DNA of 64,000 nt from Zeimonas sp044507525 (lineage in GTDB: Bacteria > Pseudomonadota > Gammaproteobacteria > Burkholderiales > Burkholderiaceae_E), in assembly GCA_044507525.1 (NCBI GenBank), contig JBIQJM010000005.1, positions 22,305 through 86,304 of the forward strand, in the 5' to 3' direction. Within the stretch, counting starts at the first letter, position 1; every line of letters starts with the position of its first letter. A model generated the notes under the pieces. It had not been told where the DNA came from and did no database searches. It worked only from the letters and a program-made list of their open reading frames with translations. Positions 26,068 through 34,824 of this stretch are shown here, one piece after another. Made by a program: the position numbers and the translations under genes.

Positions 26068-27315
26068 TCAGGAGACGACGCAGATCTTCTCTTTCGAAGC
26101 CCCGACGACGGCGACGGCCTCGATCTCGAGCGCCATGCAGTCCTGGGCGAGTCCTGCCACGGCGATGGTCATGGCGGGATACGGCGCCTTGAAGTACTTG
26201 GCGTATTCCTCCAGGAAGACGGGGATCATGCTTTCCTCGGTGACCGTCACGTTCGTCTTCACGAAGTCGTCCACCGAACCGCCCAGCGCCTGCATCGTGA
26301 GGACGTGGTTCTCCATCGTCTTGATCGTCTGCGCGCGGATGTCGCCCCAGCCGACCATCAGGCCCGACTCCTCGTACGGAATCTGGCCGCAGACGTAGAT
26401 GACGTCGTCGACGCGCACGGCATGCGAATGCGGCGCCATGGCCGCCGGCAGGCCGGGTACGTAGAGCGTGTCGCTGCGCTTCTGGATCGAGAAGTGGCCG
26501 ATGCCGCCGACGGTGGATTCGACGGTCACCTTCTCCTTGCCCTTGGCGGCGACCACTTCGAATTCCAGGAGCGTGGCCTCGTTGCACAGGCGCCCCTGGA
26601 TGGTCGCCCGGGCGGGAAAGGGTTCCCTGAAATATTTCGAATAAATCTCGTTGTAGCGCATGAACCCGTACCAGGCCGGCACGGTCGAATTCACCTTGAC
26701 GACGTCGGAATAATCCATTCCCGCTGCGCGCAGGCCCTGTCCGATATTCTCGAGCGCCTGCTCGACCTGGCCGCGGATGTCGCCGCGCGATACCAGCATG
26801 CCTTCGGCGTCCAGCGAGGGACTCCCGTTCGAGAAATAGAAATTCCCCGCGACCGTACCGCCCTTCGCGTGCACGCCGTTCGGGCCCGCCGGCGCCGCGG
26901 GAACGACTTCCTTCGCATGCGACGGCAGGTAGGCGGTCGCTTCCACCTGCAACGCGATGTCGACCACCGGCATCACGCTCCCGATGGTGGAGCGCGCCGG
27001 ATACGGTGCGCCCCAGAATTTCTCGACGGCGGCGTCGACTTCCCTGCGGCTGCGTACGTCGCGGAGATAGGTCTTGGTCTTGGCGACGTTCTTCCTCGAC
27101 GCGCCGAACTCCGCGAGCGCGTTCTCCAGGTTCGCCAGGCACTGCGCGGTCTGCGCCTCGATATCGGCGCGCCCGGGCGTGTCGCCCGCGATGCGCCCGG
27201 ATGCATCGAAGGGATGCGCGGCTGCGGCAAATACCCAGTCGCCTGCCTTTACCGCGTGACTCGACGGCCAGTCGGTTTTCGGGAGATTCTTCGAGGTAAT
27301 CGTCTTGGCGGGCAC
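26068..27315 (-). CDS. Triple-domain RidA (YjgF/YER057c/UK114) protein, copy 1
   Basis: This 415-residue protein has three RidA-like domains (about 15-130, 150-257 and 295-405). The family arginine is kept in domain 1 (ARST, Arg108) and domain 2 (ARAT, Arg236) but lost in domain 3 (AMTI). This is the opposite of the second copy at 20066-21304. Each domain ends in the usual V/I-E-A/V beta strand (QVEATAY, EFEVVAA, EIEAVAV). A GTG at 27315 with TGGAG upstream is preferred to an ATG at 27360 that has no ribosome site. It is the first gene of the ABC importer operon, divergent from the crotonase operon. Confidence 0.85.
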   Translation of the reverse strand: MPAKTITSKNLPKTDWPSSHAVKAGDWVFAAAAHPFDASGRIAGDTPGRADIEAQTAQCLANLENALAEFGASRKNVAKTKTYLRDVRSRREVDAAVEKFWGAPYPARSTIGSVMPVVDIALQVEATAYLPSHAKEVVPAAPAGPNGVHAKGGTVAGNFYFSNGSPSLDAEGMLVSRGDIRGQVEQALENIGQGLRAAGMDYSDVVKVNSTVPAWYGFMRYNEIYSKYFREPFPARATIQGRLCNEATLLEFEVVAAKGKEKVTVESTVGGIGHFSIQKRSDTLYVPGLPAAMAPHSHAVRVDDVIYVCGQIPYEESGLMVGWGDIRAQTIKTMENHVLTMQALGGSVDDFVKTNVTVTEESMIPVFLEEYAKYFKAPYPAMTIAVAGLAQDCMALEIEAVAVVGASKEKICVVS

Positions 27316-27612
27316 GTGTGAGGCTCCAGTTGCGTGGATACGAAGCGGTCCGGCGATCATAGGAGGCGTGCAAAAACGCGTCCAAGATCAAATTGCGATG
27401 GAACCGATACCGTCGAAATCTGGAATATCGAATAATGCTTTCGACGGGGAACGGGGATCGGGGCGCCGCCGCGCACGCCTTGCACGCACGCGTTCGCGCG
27501 CCCGATTTCCTCCATGCTCGGCCGGCATACCGGCGATAGGTATTCGGTTTTTGTCAGCGGCGATCCGACTCCGTAGAGTTCCGTGAACCCACACGCGAAC
27601 GGAGGTCGGTCA
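27316..27612. promoter_or_regulatory. Divergent control region between the RidA/ABC operon and the crotonase operon
   Basis: These 297 bases hold no gene. They are more AT-rich around 27380-27445 than the surroundings. A perfect 9-base inverted repeat, CCGTCGAAA (27410-27418) and TTTCGACGG (27439-27447), with centres about 29 bases apart, looks like a dimeric regulator site. The crotonase gene has a consensus GGAGGT at 27601-27606. Confidence 0.5.
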
Positions 27613-28497
27613 ATGGGAAATGCAGTCGCCGGTAAAACAGGCAGAACCGAATATCGCGATATTCTCGTCGAGGTCGAGAATGGCGCGATGTGGGTCACGA
27701 TCAACCGACCCCGCGTCCGCAACGCCTTTCGCGAGCAGACGCTCGACGAGATGATCGACGCCTTCCGCAGCAGCCGGGAGGACCCGTCGATCGCCTGCGC
27801 CATCGTCACCGGAGCGGGAGACGAGGCGTTTTCCGCCGGCGGCGATTTCCACGCGATGATGCGTCTGAACCGGACGAACGGCCACATGTGGAACGACCGC
27901 ATGCTCGGCCTGGCGATGACGATCCGCGGGTTGCCCATTCCGGTCATCGCGATGGTGAACGGCTGGTGCATGGGCGGCGGCAACGAGCTGGCGCTGTGGT
28001 GCGATCTCGTCATCGCGTCGGAAGACGCCGTGTTCGGCCAGACCGGAGCGCGCGTCGGCGCCTGCCCGACCGTCGGCGCGACGCAGTACCTCCCGCGGAT
28101 CATCGGCGAGCGGCTCGCCCGCGAGATGATCTTCCTCGCACGCCGCTTCGACGCGAAGGAGGCGCTGCACCACGGGCTCGTCAACAAGGTCGTGCCGAAG
28201 TCCGAACTGCTCGCCGCGACCCGCGAATGGGTCGAGACGATCAAGGGACACAGCCCGCAGACGCTGCGCTACACGAAGAAATCGCTCAACCACGAATCGG
28301 ACGAGCTCTACGCGTCGTGGCAGCACGGGATGGAGCTGCTTTCCGTGGTGTGGGGTTCCGACGAATCGATCGAGGGAATGCAGTCGTTCCTGGAAGGACG
28401 AAAGGCCGATTTCCAGCAGTTTCGACAGCGCAACAAGGAAGAACTCGACCGCTATCTCGCCGGCCTGGACCGCAACGAGAACCAGCGCAACGACTGA
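27613..28497 (+). CDS. Crotonase-fold enzyme, BadI/MenB-like
   Basis: This 294-residue enoyl-CoA hydratase/isomerase-superfamily protein has oxyanion-hole segments FSAGGDF and WCMGGGNELA. The segment FGQTGARVGACPTVG aligns best with naphthoate synthase (MenB) and 2-ketocyclohexanecarboxyl-CoA hydrolase (BadI), rather than with simple hydratases. BadI-type enzymes open a ring by hydrolysing a beta-keto-acyl-CoA. Together with the CoA-transferase genes that follow (7-base gap), this suggests breakdown of an alicyclic or other cyclic CoA ester. GGAGGT lies six bases before the ATG. The substrate is not known. Confidence 0.82.
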   Translation: MGNAVAGKTGRTEYRDILVEVENGAMWVTINRPRVRNAFREQTLDEMIDAFRSSREDPSIACAIVTGAGDEAFSAGGDFHAMMRLNRTNGHMWNDRMLGLAMTIRGLPIPVIAMVNGWCMGGGNELALWCDLVIASEDAVFGQTGARVGACPTVGATQYLPRIIGERLAREMIFLARRFDAKEALHHGLVNKVVPKSELLAATREWVETIKGHSPQTLRYTKKSLNHESDELYASWQHGMELLSVVWGSDESIEGMQSFLEGRKADFQQFRQRNKEELDRYLAGLDRNENQRND

Positions 28498-28504
28498 GCG
28501 GCCG

Positions 28505-29404
28505 ATGTCGAAGATCTCCACGCTCGAGGCGATGGTCCGCGAGCACGTGCACGACGGCGACTCGTTGTTCGTCGGCGGATTCGGCCAGAACGTGCCGTTC
28601 GCGATCGGCGCGGAGCTCATTCGACAGCGACGCCGCGAGCTGACGCTGTGCCGTACGGGCGCCGACATCCTGTTCGACCTCATGATCGCCGCCGGCGCCG
28701 TCCGCAAGGTGATCGTCGGCTGGATCGGCAACCCCGGCATCGGACTGAATCATGCGTTCACGCGGGCATTGCGCGACGGCAGCATCCGCATCGAGGAGTC
28801 GAGCAATTTCGCCGTCCTGCTGGGCTTGATGGCAGGCGGGCTCGGAATACCGTACCTGCCGACGCGGACCCTGGCCGGTGGCGACGTGCCCGCCCGCCTC
28901 GAGAGCGCGCTGCCGATACGCTGCCCCTTCACCGACGAATCGCTGACGGCGGTGAAGGCGATCGTGCCCGACGTGGCGATCGTTCACGTGCAGCGCGCCG
29001 ACCCGCAAGGCAACCTGCAGTCGTGGGGGGTGCTCGGCGACACGCTGGAGGGGGCGGCCGCGTCGAAGACGGTGATCGCCACCGCCGAGGAGATCGTGAG
29101 CACCGAAGCGATCCGCGCGACGCCGGAGCGAACGGTGATCCCCGGCTGGCGGGTCGCGGCGGTCGCCCAGGTCGCGTTCGGCGCGTATCCGTCGTACAGC
29201 CAGGACCACTACGACCGCGACGACGATTTCTACCGCTCCTACGACCGGCTCGCCCGCGACGCATCCGGCCTCGAGCGATGGATCGACGAGCACATCCGCG
29301 CGACGTCGACCTGGGAAGAGTGTCTTCGTCTCATCGCCCCGCACCTGGCCGAATCGGCGCGGCAACGACGATCGGACGGCGACACGACGGGTGCAGGACG
29401 ATGA
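28505..29404 (+). CDS. CoA-transferase family I, subunit A (glutaconate CoA-transferase/IpdA-like)
   Basis: This 299-residue alpha subunit of the glutaconate CoA-transferase type has FVGGFGQNVPFAIGAELIR near residue 22 and the RTGADILFDLMIAAGAVRKVIVGWIGN region typical of GctA/IpdA. The longer C-terminal half sets it apart from ScoA. IpdA/IpdB relatives act as ring-opening hydrolases on cyclic diketone-CoA esters in steroid breakdown; others are true transferases. The stop overlaps the subunit B start as ATGA, and a crotonase gene precedes it. Confidence 0.82.
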   Translation: MSKISTLEAMVREHVHDGDSLFVGGFGQNVPFAIGAELIRQRRRELTLCRTGADILFDLMIAAGAVRKVIVGWIGNPGIGLNHAFTRALRDGSIRIEESSNFAVLLGLMAGGLGIPYLPTRTLAGGDVPARLESALPIRCPFTDESLTAVKAIVPDVAIVHVQRADPQGNLQSWGVLGDTLEGAAASKTVIATAEEIVSTEAIRATPERTVIPGWRVAAVAQVAFGAYPSYSQDHYDRDDDFYRSYDRLARDASGLERWIDEHIRATSTWEECLRLIAPHLAESARQRRSDGDTTGAGR

Positions 29405-30093
29405 CGATCTCTGCTGAAGCCCGGATGGCGGTCGCCGCTGCCCGCCTGCTGACCGGCAGCAAGACCTGTTTCGTCGGGATCGGCGTGCCTTCGCTCGCGG
29501 CGATGCTCGCCCAGAGGCTGCCCGACCGCAACCTGAGCCTGGTCTACGAGTCGGGCGTCATCGGCGCGATGCCGAAGGTCCCGCCGCTGTCCACGGGGAG
29601 CGCCTGCGTCGCCGACGGCGCCTGCATGATCGGCAGGATGATCGACGCGTTCGGTGCGCTGCAGGCGGGCCGCATCGACGTCGGCCTGCTGTCGGCCGCC
29701 CAGGTCGATCGCCGGGGCAACCTCAACAGCACGGTGATCGGCGACTATGAAGCGCCGTCGCGCCGCCTGCCCGGCAGCGGCGGGGCGCTCGACATCGCGT
29801 TGCTCGCCCGCGAACTGCTGATCCTGATGCCGCACGAGCCCCGACGCCTCGTCGAGCGCGTCGACTTCATCACGAGTCCGGCCGGCCGCGGTGCCGGGAC
29901 CTGCACGATCGTCACCGACCGGGGCCGGTTCCGGGTCGATTCGGGAGACATCGAGCTGACCGGCTATTTCGAGGACCTCGCGGTCGATTCGGTCTGCAGC
30001 TTCGGCGGGTTGCCGGTGCGCTTCGATCGGGCGCAGGCGATGCCACTTCCCACCGCACACGAGCAGGCGGTGCTGGAAACCTTCCTCGGATGA
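29401..30093 (+). CDS. CoA-transferase family I, subunit B (glutaconate CoA-transferase/IpdB-like)
   Basis: This 230-residue beta subunit carries Glu50 in YESGVIG. That is the position of the catalytic glutamate in family I CoA-transferases, which supports a transferase rather than a purely hydrolytic enzyme. GIGVPSLAAMLAQ near residue 26 is the nucleotide-binding turn. It overlaps subunit A by four bases, so the pair is made in equal amounts. The CoA donor and acceptor are unknown. Confidence 0.82.
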   Translation: MTISAEARMAVAAARLLTGSKTCFVGIGVPSLAAMLAQRLPDRNLSLVYESGVIGAMPKVPPLSTGSACVADGACMIGRMIDAFGALQAGRIDVGLLSAAQVDRRGNLNSTVIGDYEAPSRRLPGSGGALDIALLARELLILMPHEPRRLVERVDFITSPAGRGAGTCTIVTDRGRFRVDSGDIELTGYFEDLAVDSVCSFGGLPVRFDRAQAMPLPTAHEQAVLETFLG

Positions 30094-30097
30094 CCGG

Positions 30098-31294
30098 ATG
30101 AACACCACCAAGGGCTCTCTGTCGGGGCTGCGCGTGCTCGACCTGTCGCGAATCCTCGCAGGACCGTATTGCACCATGCTGCTCGGGGACCTCGGCGCCG
30201 ACGTGATCAAGGTCGAATCCCGTTCGGGAGACGACACGCGGTACTGGGGACCTCCGTTCCACGGCAACGAATCCGCCTACTACCTCGGCATCAACCGCAA
30301 CAAGAGAAGCATGGTCATCGACTTCTCCGTCGCGCAGGGACGCGAAGTCGCTGCCGAGCTGATGAAGAAGTGCGACGTCCTCGTCGAGAACTTCCGGTTC
30401 GGCACGCTCGAGCGCTGGGGCTTCGACCAGGACTGGTTCGACGAGCACGCTCCGGCGCTGGTGCGCTGTTCGATCACCGGCTACGGCCCCAGCGGCCCGC
30501 GGCGCGACTCGCCCGGCTACGACTTCATCCTCCAGGCCGAGAGCGGGCTCATGTCGATCTGCGGCGAGCCCGACGGCGAGCCGACGAAATACGGGGTCGC
30601 GGTCGTCGACCTCGCAACGGGCATGTTCGCCTGCATCGGCATACTGGCTGCGCTCGATGCGCGCAAACGCACGGGTCGCGGCCAGAAGGTCGACGTCTCC
30701 CTGTTCGAGAGCGCGCTGGCCCTGCTCGCCAACGTCGCATCGAACAGCCTGATCTCCGACGCCGATGCACAGCGCTACGGCAACGGCCACCCGAACATCG
30801 TCCCCTACCGGAGCTTCCCGGTGAAGGACGGCTATCTCGCCCTCGCAGTGGGCAACGATCAGCAGTTCCGGCGATTCTCGATGCTGGTCGGCCGCGAGGA
30901 CTGGATCACCGATTCCCGCTTCTGCACGAACCAGGCACGCGTGGAGAACCGCGAACTGGTCGACCGTGAAGTGGGCGCGGCACTGAGCGATGCGACGCTG
31001 GACGAGTGGCTGGAGCGTCTGCGCTCGATCGGCGTTCCCTGCGGGAAAGTGAACTCGGTCGTCACTGCGCTGGCAGACCCGCAGGCCGCGGCGCGCGAGA
31101 TGGTGCGCACGATCGAGCATCCGCTGGGGGCCTTCCGCGCCCTTGGGATTCCACTGAAGTTCTCCGATACGCCGGGGGCGATCCGCCACCCTCCGCCGCT
31201 GCTCGGAGAACACACCGAGACGCTGCTGCGCGAACTCCTCGACATGCCCCCGGAGAAGATCGAGCGGCTGCGCGACGCCGGAGGGATCGCCTAG
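30098..31294 (+). CDS. CaiB/BaiF family (family III) CoA-transferase
   Basis: This 398-residue formyl-CoA-transferase-like enzyme has DLSRILAGPYCTMLLGDLGADVIKVE at about 15-40, NRNKRSMVIDF near 67 and catalytic Asp171 in VVDLATGM. Family III enzymes move CoA between carboxylic acids with strict substrate choice. It starts four bases after the subunit B stop. Two CoA-transferases of different families in one operon suggest that two different acids are activated, or an activation and a CoA-recycling step. Confidence 0.92.
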   Translation: MNTTKGSLSGLRVLDLSRILAGPYCTMLLGDLGADVIKVESRSGDDTRYWGPPFHGNESAYYLGINRNKRSMVIDFSVAQGREVAAELMKKCDVLVENFRFGTLERWGFDQDWFDEHAPALVRCSITGYGPSGPRRDSPGYDFILQAESGLMSICGEPDGEPTKYGVAVVDLATGMFACIGILAALDARKRTGRGQKVDVSLFESALALLANVASNSLISDADAQRYGNGHPNIVPYRSFPVKDGYLALAVGNDQQFRRFSMLVGREDWITDSRFCTNQARVENRELVDREVGAALSDATLDEWLERLRSIGVPCGKVNSVVTALADPQAAAREMVRTIEHPLGAFRALGIPLKFSDTPGAIRHPPPLLGEHTETLLRELLDMPPEKIERLRDAGGIA

Positions 31295-31295
31295 C

Positions 31296-31721
31296 ATGAT
31301 CGACCGGCTTTCCCACGTCGCGATCGCCGTCCCCGATCTCGAGGAGGCGATCTCCCGGTTCCGCAATGCATACGGAATCGCGGCGAGCGAGGTGCACACC
31401 AACGAGCAGCAGCAGGTGCGCCTCGTCTACCTCGAGCTCGGCAACTGCAGGATCGAACTGCTGGCTCCCGCCGGGCCGTCATCGCCGCTGCATCGTTTCC
31501 TGCAGCGCAATCCGAAGGGCGGACTCCATCACCTCTGCTTCGGCACCGACGACCTCGAAGGGTCGCTGCGCAGGATCGTCGAGAACGAGGGCATCCCCAT
31601 CCGCCCGGGACAGCAGCAGCGCAACCACGCGGGCGTCCCCATCGCCTTCGTTCACCCGGACACGGCCGGCAACACGCTGGTCGAGCTGGAAGGACCGGCG
31701 GGGAGCGTCCCGCAGCGCTAG
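31296..31721 (+). CDS. VOC-family protein, methylmalonyl-CoA epimerase-like
   Basis: This 141-residue protein has two beta-alpha-beta-beta-beta modules. Predicted metal ligands are His7, Glu54, His78 or His79 in GLHHLCF, and Glu130. The segment KGGLHHLCFGTDDLEGSL is close to methylmalonyl-CoA epimerases. It could epimerise a 2-methyl- or 2-substituted acyl-CoA formed by the preceding enzymes. It starts one base after the CaiB-type gene stop and is the last gene of the plus-strand operon. Its final four bases overlap the converging DapA-family gene. Confidence 0.8.
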   Translation: MIDRLSHVAIAVPDLEEAISRFRNAYGIAASEVHTNEQQQVRLVYLELGNCRIELLAPAGPSSPLHRFLQRNPKGGLHHLCFGTDDLEGSLRRIVENEGIPIRPGQQQRNHAGVPIAFVHPDTAGNTLVELEGPAGSVPQR

Positions 31722-32728
31722 GCGCGGCCGGCGTCGTACCGCGGCGCCCCTGCCTTGCCGGGCAGGATGCCGAAGTGCTCGAGCGTCTTCACCGCCTCGT
31801 CGATCTGCGGCTTCGGCGCGGGCGACAAGGGCGCGCGAACCGGCCCGGAGGCCATTCCCACCAGGCCCGTGAGGTACTTCGTCAGCGCGATGTTGTGGTT
31901 GCCCTTCGTCAGGTACTTGCTGTGCAGGGCATTGGCCATCTCGACGATCGGCTGCAGCGCGCGTCCGGCCTTGCCCAGGTCGCCTTCGTCGATCGCCTTC
32001 CAGTAGTTTGCGCAGTACGGCCGCTCCCGCGTCTGCATGTACATCGGGCGCGAATTTCCGAGAAGGAAGTCCGGCGTCAAGTCCGGAAAGGCGCACCGGC
32101 CGAAGTAGTGGTACTCCTCCAGCGGCGAGCTGACGGCGATCTTGTCACCGGCGGCCTGCAGCATGTTCGTATAGCCGCTCAGGCTGAGCGAAACTTCCTT
32201 CACCGCGCAGATGTTGTCGATGGCCGCCAGCCGCACCACGGCCTCGGGCGTCAGGAAATGGCCCAGCTCCGGCAGCGTCGTGCTGTAGATGCACATTCCG
32301 ATGTCGATGCGTTCGGCGACGTACTCGTAGTACGCGTGCACGCCCTCTTCGGTGCGCACCCCGTAGTACGGCGGCCAGACCATCACGAGATCGGCGCCGC
32401 ATTCCTGCGCGTGCCGGGCGAGCGAGACGGTGTCGCGGGCCGACGTGTGGTTGCAGCCGACGATCACCGGCTTGCGGCCGTCGACCGCTTCGATGACGAC
32501 TTCGGTGACGCGTCGTTTCTCGGCATCGGTCATCGTCCAGAACTCCTGGTAGATGGAGTTCAGGTAGATGCCGTTGATTCCGGGCAGCGCGAGCAGGAAG
32601 TCCACGTTGTGGGCCAGGCCGCCCCAATCGATCTCGCCGGACTCGGTCATCGGCGTCGTCGTGACCGCGAGGTGCCCCTTGAGGTTGGCTTTCGCCCATT
32701 GCTTGGAATCGGAGGTGGCGTATTTCAT
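31718..32728 (-). CDS. DapA/N-acetylneuraminate lyase-family aldolase
   Basis: This 336-residue class I aldolase-type TIM barrel has the Schiff-base lysine in ICAVKEVSLS (about residue 165). HLAVTTTPMTESGEIDW opens the barrel, with the T-T carboxylate loop. The usual Y-N-x-P near residue 138 is Y-S-T-T here, so it is not a typical dihydrodipicolinate synthase. These enzymes cleave or form C-C bonds next to a 2-keto acid, or dehydrate sugar acids. It is the last gene of the LivK-HyuB-HyuA operon and may cleave the product of hydrolysis to pyruvate and an aldehyde. The substrate is unknown. Confidence 0.82.
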   Translation of the reverse strand: MKYATSDSKQWAKANLKGHLAVTTTPMTESGEIDWGGLAHNVDFLLALPGINGIYLNSIYQEFWTMTDAEKRRVTEVVIEAVDGRKPVIVGCNHTSARDTVSLARHAQECGADLVMVWPPYYGVRTEEGVHAYYEYVAERIDIGMCIYSTTLPELGHFLTPEAVVRLAAIDNICAVKEVSLSLSGYTNMLQAAGDKIAVSSPLEEYHYFGRCAFPDLTPDFLLGNSRPMYMQTRERPYCANYWKAIDEGDLGKAGRALQPIVEMANALHSKYLTKGNHNIALTKYLTGLVGMASGPVRAPLSPAPKPQIDEAVKTLEHFGILPGKAGAPRYDAGRA

Positions 32729-32764
32729 GTGTCTTTTTTCGTTCGGTTCGAGAAGTAGGGGCGC

Positions 32765-34822
32765 TCAGGCGTCGACCCGCAGGATGAGATTGAGGTCGTC
32801 GTCCACGCAGGCGACGATGTCCGGTTCGATCACCACGGTCGTGTCGTCCTGCTCGACGATCGCCGGACCGTGGAGGGTGGTCCCGGGCGGCAGGCGCGAG
32901 CGTTCGTAGATCGGCGTGTCGACGAAGCCTCCCGCGAACCACACCTTTCGGCGGCCCAGGAGCGCGTCCGCGTCGGATCCACCGACCAGTCTGCGCAAGC
33001 CGGAGAAGTCGAAGCGGGAGCGAACGCCGATGATCGAGGTGCGCACGTTCGTGATCGACACCGGAAGGTCCAGCGCGATGCCGAAGGTCTGCGCGTAGCG
33101 CTGCGCGAAGACGGCGCGGATCGCGGCCACCGACCGCGGACGCTCGCCGAACTTCACGAGCAGCGCGTGCGTCTGGCCCGCGAACTGCATGTCCGCGCTG
33201 CACACCGCACGCACCTCCTCGATGAAATGCCTGCCCTCGTCGAGCACCTTCCTGCCGGCCTCGAACTGCTCGTCCCAGATGCGAAGCAGGGCCTCCTCGT
33301 TCGCGTCGTCGAGCTGCCGGTTGAAGGTCTGGACGAAGTCGTACTGCACGTTGCCCACCGCGCATCCGATCGCGCTCGTCAAGCCGGGGAAGTAGGGCAC
33401 CAGCGTGCGGGCGATGCCCGTCTCCCGCATCACCGCGCCGGCATGCAGCGGACCGGCGCCGCCGAAGGCCACCAGCGTGAACTTCCGGGGGTCGTGCCCC
33501 TTCTCCACCGTCGCCAGCCGTATCGTTCCCGCCATGCGGGTGTTGGCCACGGTCACCACGGCCTCGGCCGCCGCCTGCGCGGACAGTCCCAGCGGCTTGC
33601 CCACGTCGTCCAGCAGCGCGCGCTCGGCCGCCTCGAGGTCGAAACGCAGCATCGAGCCGCCGATCGGGCGATCGACGTTGATGCGGCCCATCACCAGATT
33701 GGCGTCGGTGATCGTCGCCCGCGTGCCGCCCCTGCCGTAGGCCGCGGGCCCCGGATCGGCGCCGGCGCTCTCGGGCCCGATCTGCAGGAACCCGCCGCGG
33801 TCCAGCGACGCGATGCTGCCGCCGCCGGCGCCCACGGTGGTCATCTGGATCATCGGGATCTTCAGCACGATGCCGAAGTCGATCGTCGTTTCCGAGGTGA
33901 GATAGGGCTCGCCGTCGAGCACGACGGCAGCGTCGAGGCTGGTGCCGCCCATGTCGAAGGTGACGATGTCCCTGAAGCCCGCCCGGGCGGCGATGTAGTT
34001 GCCGCCGGTCACGCCTGCAGCGGGCCCCGACAGGATCGTGCAGGCCGGCTTCTCGCGCGTCGCGGCGACCGAAGAGATGCCGCCGTTGCTCTGGACGATC
34101 GACAGCTGCGCATCGCAACCGTTGGCGCGCAGCTTCCCTTCGACGTCGCGCAGGTAGCGGTCGATCACCGGCTGCACGGCCGCGTTCAGCACGGTCGTCG
34201 AAGTACGCTCGAACTCCTTGATCTCGGGCAGCACGCTCGACGAACTGCAGACGAAGGCACCGGGCCAGCTTTCCCGGACGAGCTCGACGGCCCGGATCTC
34301 GTTGGCGGGATTGGCGTAGGAATTGAGGAAGCAGATGGCCAGCGCCTCGGCGCCGAGCGAACGCAGGCGCTCGACTGCACGCGCGAGTGCCTCTTCGTCC
34401 AGCGGGATCAGCACTTCCCCGGTCGCGCTCACCCGTTCCTTCACTTCCAGGCGCATGTGGCGCGGCACGAGCGGCGTGAAGCTGCCGAACAGGCCGTAGG
34501 TCTGCGGCCGTTGGCGGCGGCGCATCTCGAGAACGTCGCGGAAACCCGGCGTGGTGACCAGGCCGACGATGCCGGTCTTGCGCTCGAGGACGGCGTTGGT
34601 GGCCATCGTCGTTCCATGGACGATGGTCGCGATACTGCCGAGCCTGTCATCGGTGATCCGGCGGATTCCGTTGATCAGCCCGTCGGCGCGATCGGGCAGC
34701 GTGGTGGGCGTCTTCACCACGGCGACCTCTCCGGTGCGCGGGTTCAGCGAGATCACATCGGTGAACGTCCCGCCGATGTCGATGCCGAGGACGAGCTGCC
34801 TGTCTCCCGTTTTCGTCGACAT
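32765..34822 (-). CDS. Hydantoinase/oxoprolinase family protein, subunit A
   Basis: This 685-residue HyuA-type protein has the ASKHA ATP-binding start GIDIGGTFTDV (13-23), the second phosphate loop in TFDMGGTSLDAA near 285, and FGGAGPLHA near 450. With HyuB it forms ATP-dependent amidases of the N-methylhydantoinase, 5-oxoprolinase or caprolactamase kind, or acetone/acetophenone carboxylases. It starts two bases after the hyuB stop. No third carboxylase subunit is present, so ring-amide hydrolysis is more likely than carboxylation. Confidence 0.9.
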   Translation of the reverse strand: MSTKTGDRQLVLGIDIGGTFTDVISLNPRTGEVAVVKTPTTLPDRADGLINGIRRITDDRLGSIATIVHGTTMATNAVLERKTGIVGLVTTPGFRDVLEMRRRQRPQTYGLFGSFTPLVPRHMRLEVKERVSATGEVLIPLDEEALARAVERLRSLGAEALAICFLNSYANPANEIRAVELVRESWPGAFVCSSSSVLPEIKEFERTSTTVLNAAVQPVIDRYLRDVEGKLRANGCDAQLSIVQSNGGISSVAATREKPACTILSGPAAGVTGGNYIAARAGFRDIVTFDMGGTSLDAAVVLDGEPYLTSETTIDFGIVLKIPMIQMTTVGAGGGSIASLDRGGFLQIGPESAGADPGPAAYGRGGTRATITDANLVMGRINVDRPIGGSMLRFDLEAAERALLDDVGKPLGLSAQAAAEAVVTVANTRMAGTIRLATVEKGHDPRKFTLVAFGGAGPLHAGAVMRETGIARTLVPYFPGLTSAIGCAVGNVQYDFVQTFNRQLDDANEEALLRIWDEQFEAGRKVLDEGRHFIEEVRAVCSADMQFAGQTHALLVKFGERPRSVAAIRAVFAQRYAQTFGIALDLPVSITNVRTSIIGVRSRFDFSGLRRLVGGSDADALLGRRKVWFAGGFVDTPIYERSRLPPGTTLHGPAIVEQDDTTVVIEPDIVACVDDDLNLILRVDA

Positions 34823-34824
34823 GT

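Noticed and set aside
28505..30093. Naming the CoA-transferase pair ipdA/ipdB
   Set aside because: The family pattern fits the IpdAB/Gct group. The beta subunit keeps a glutamate at the transferase position, and there are no steroid-degradation genes around, so no gene symbol is given.
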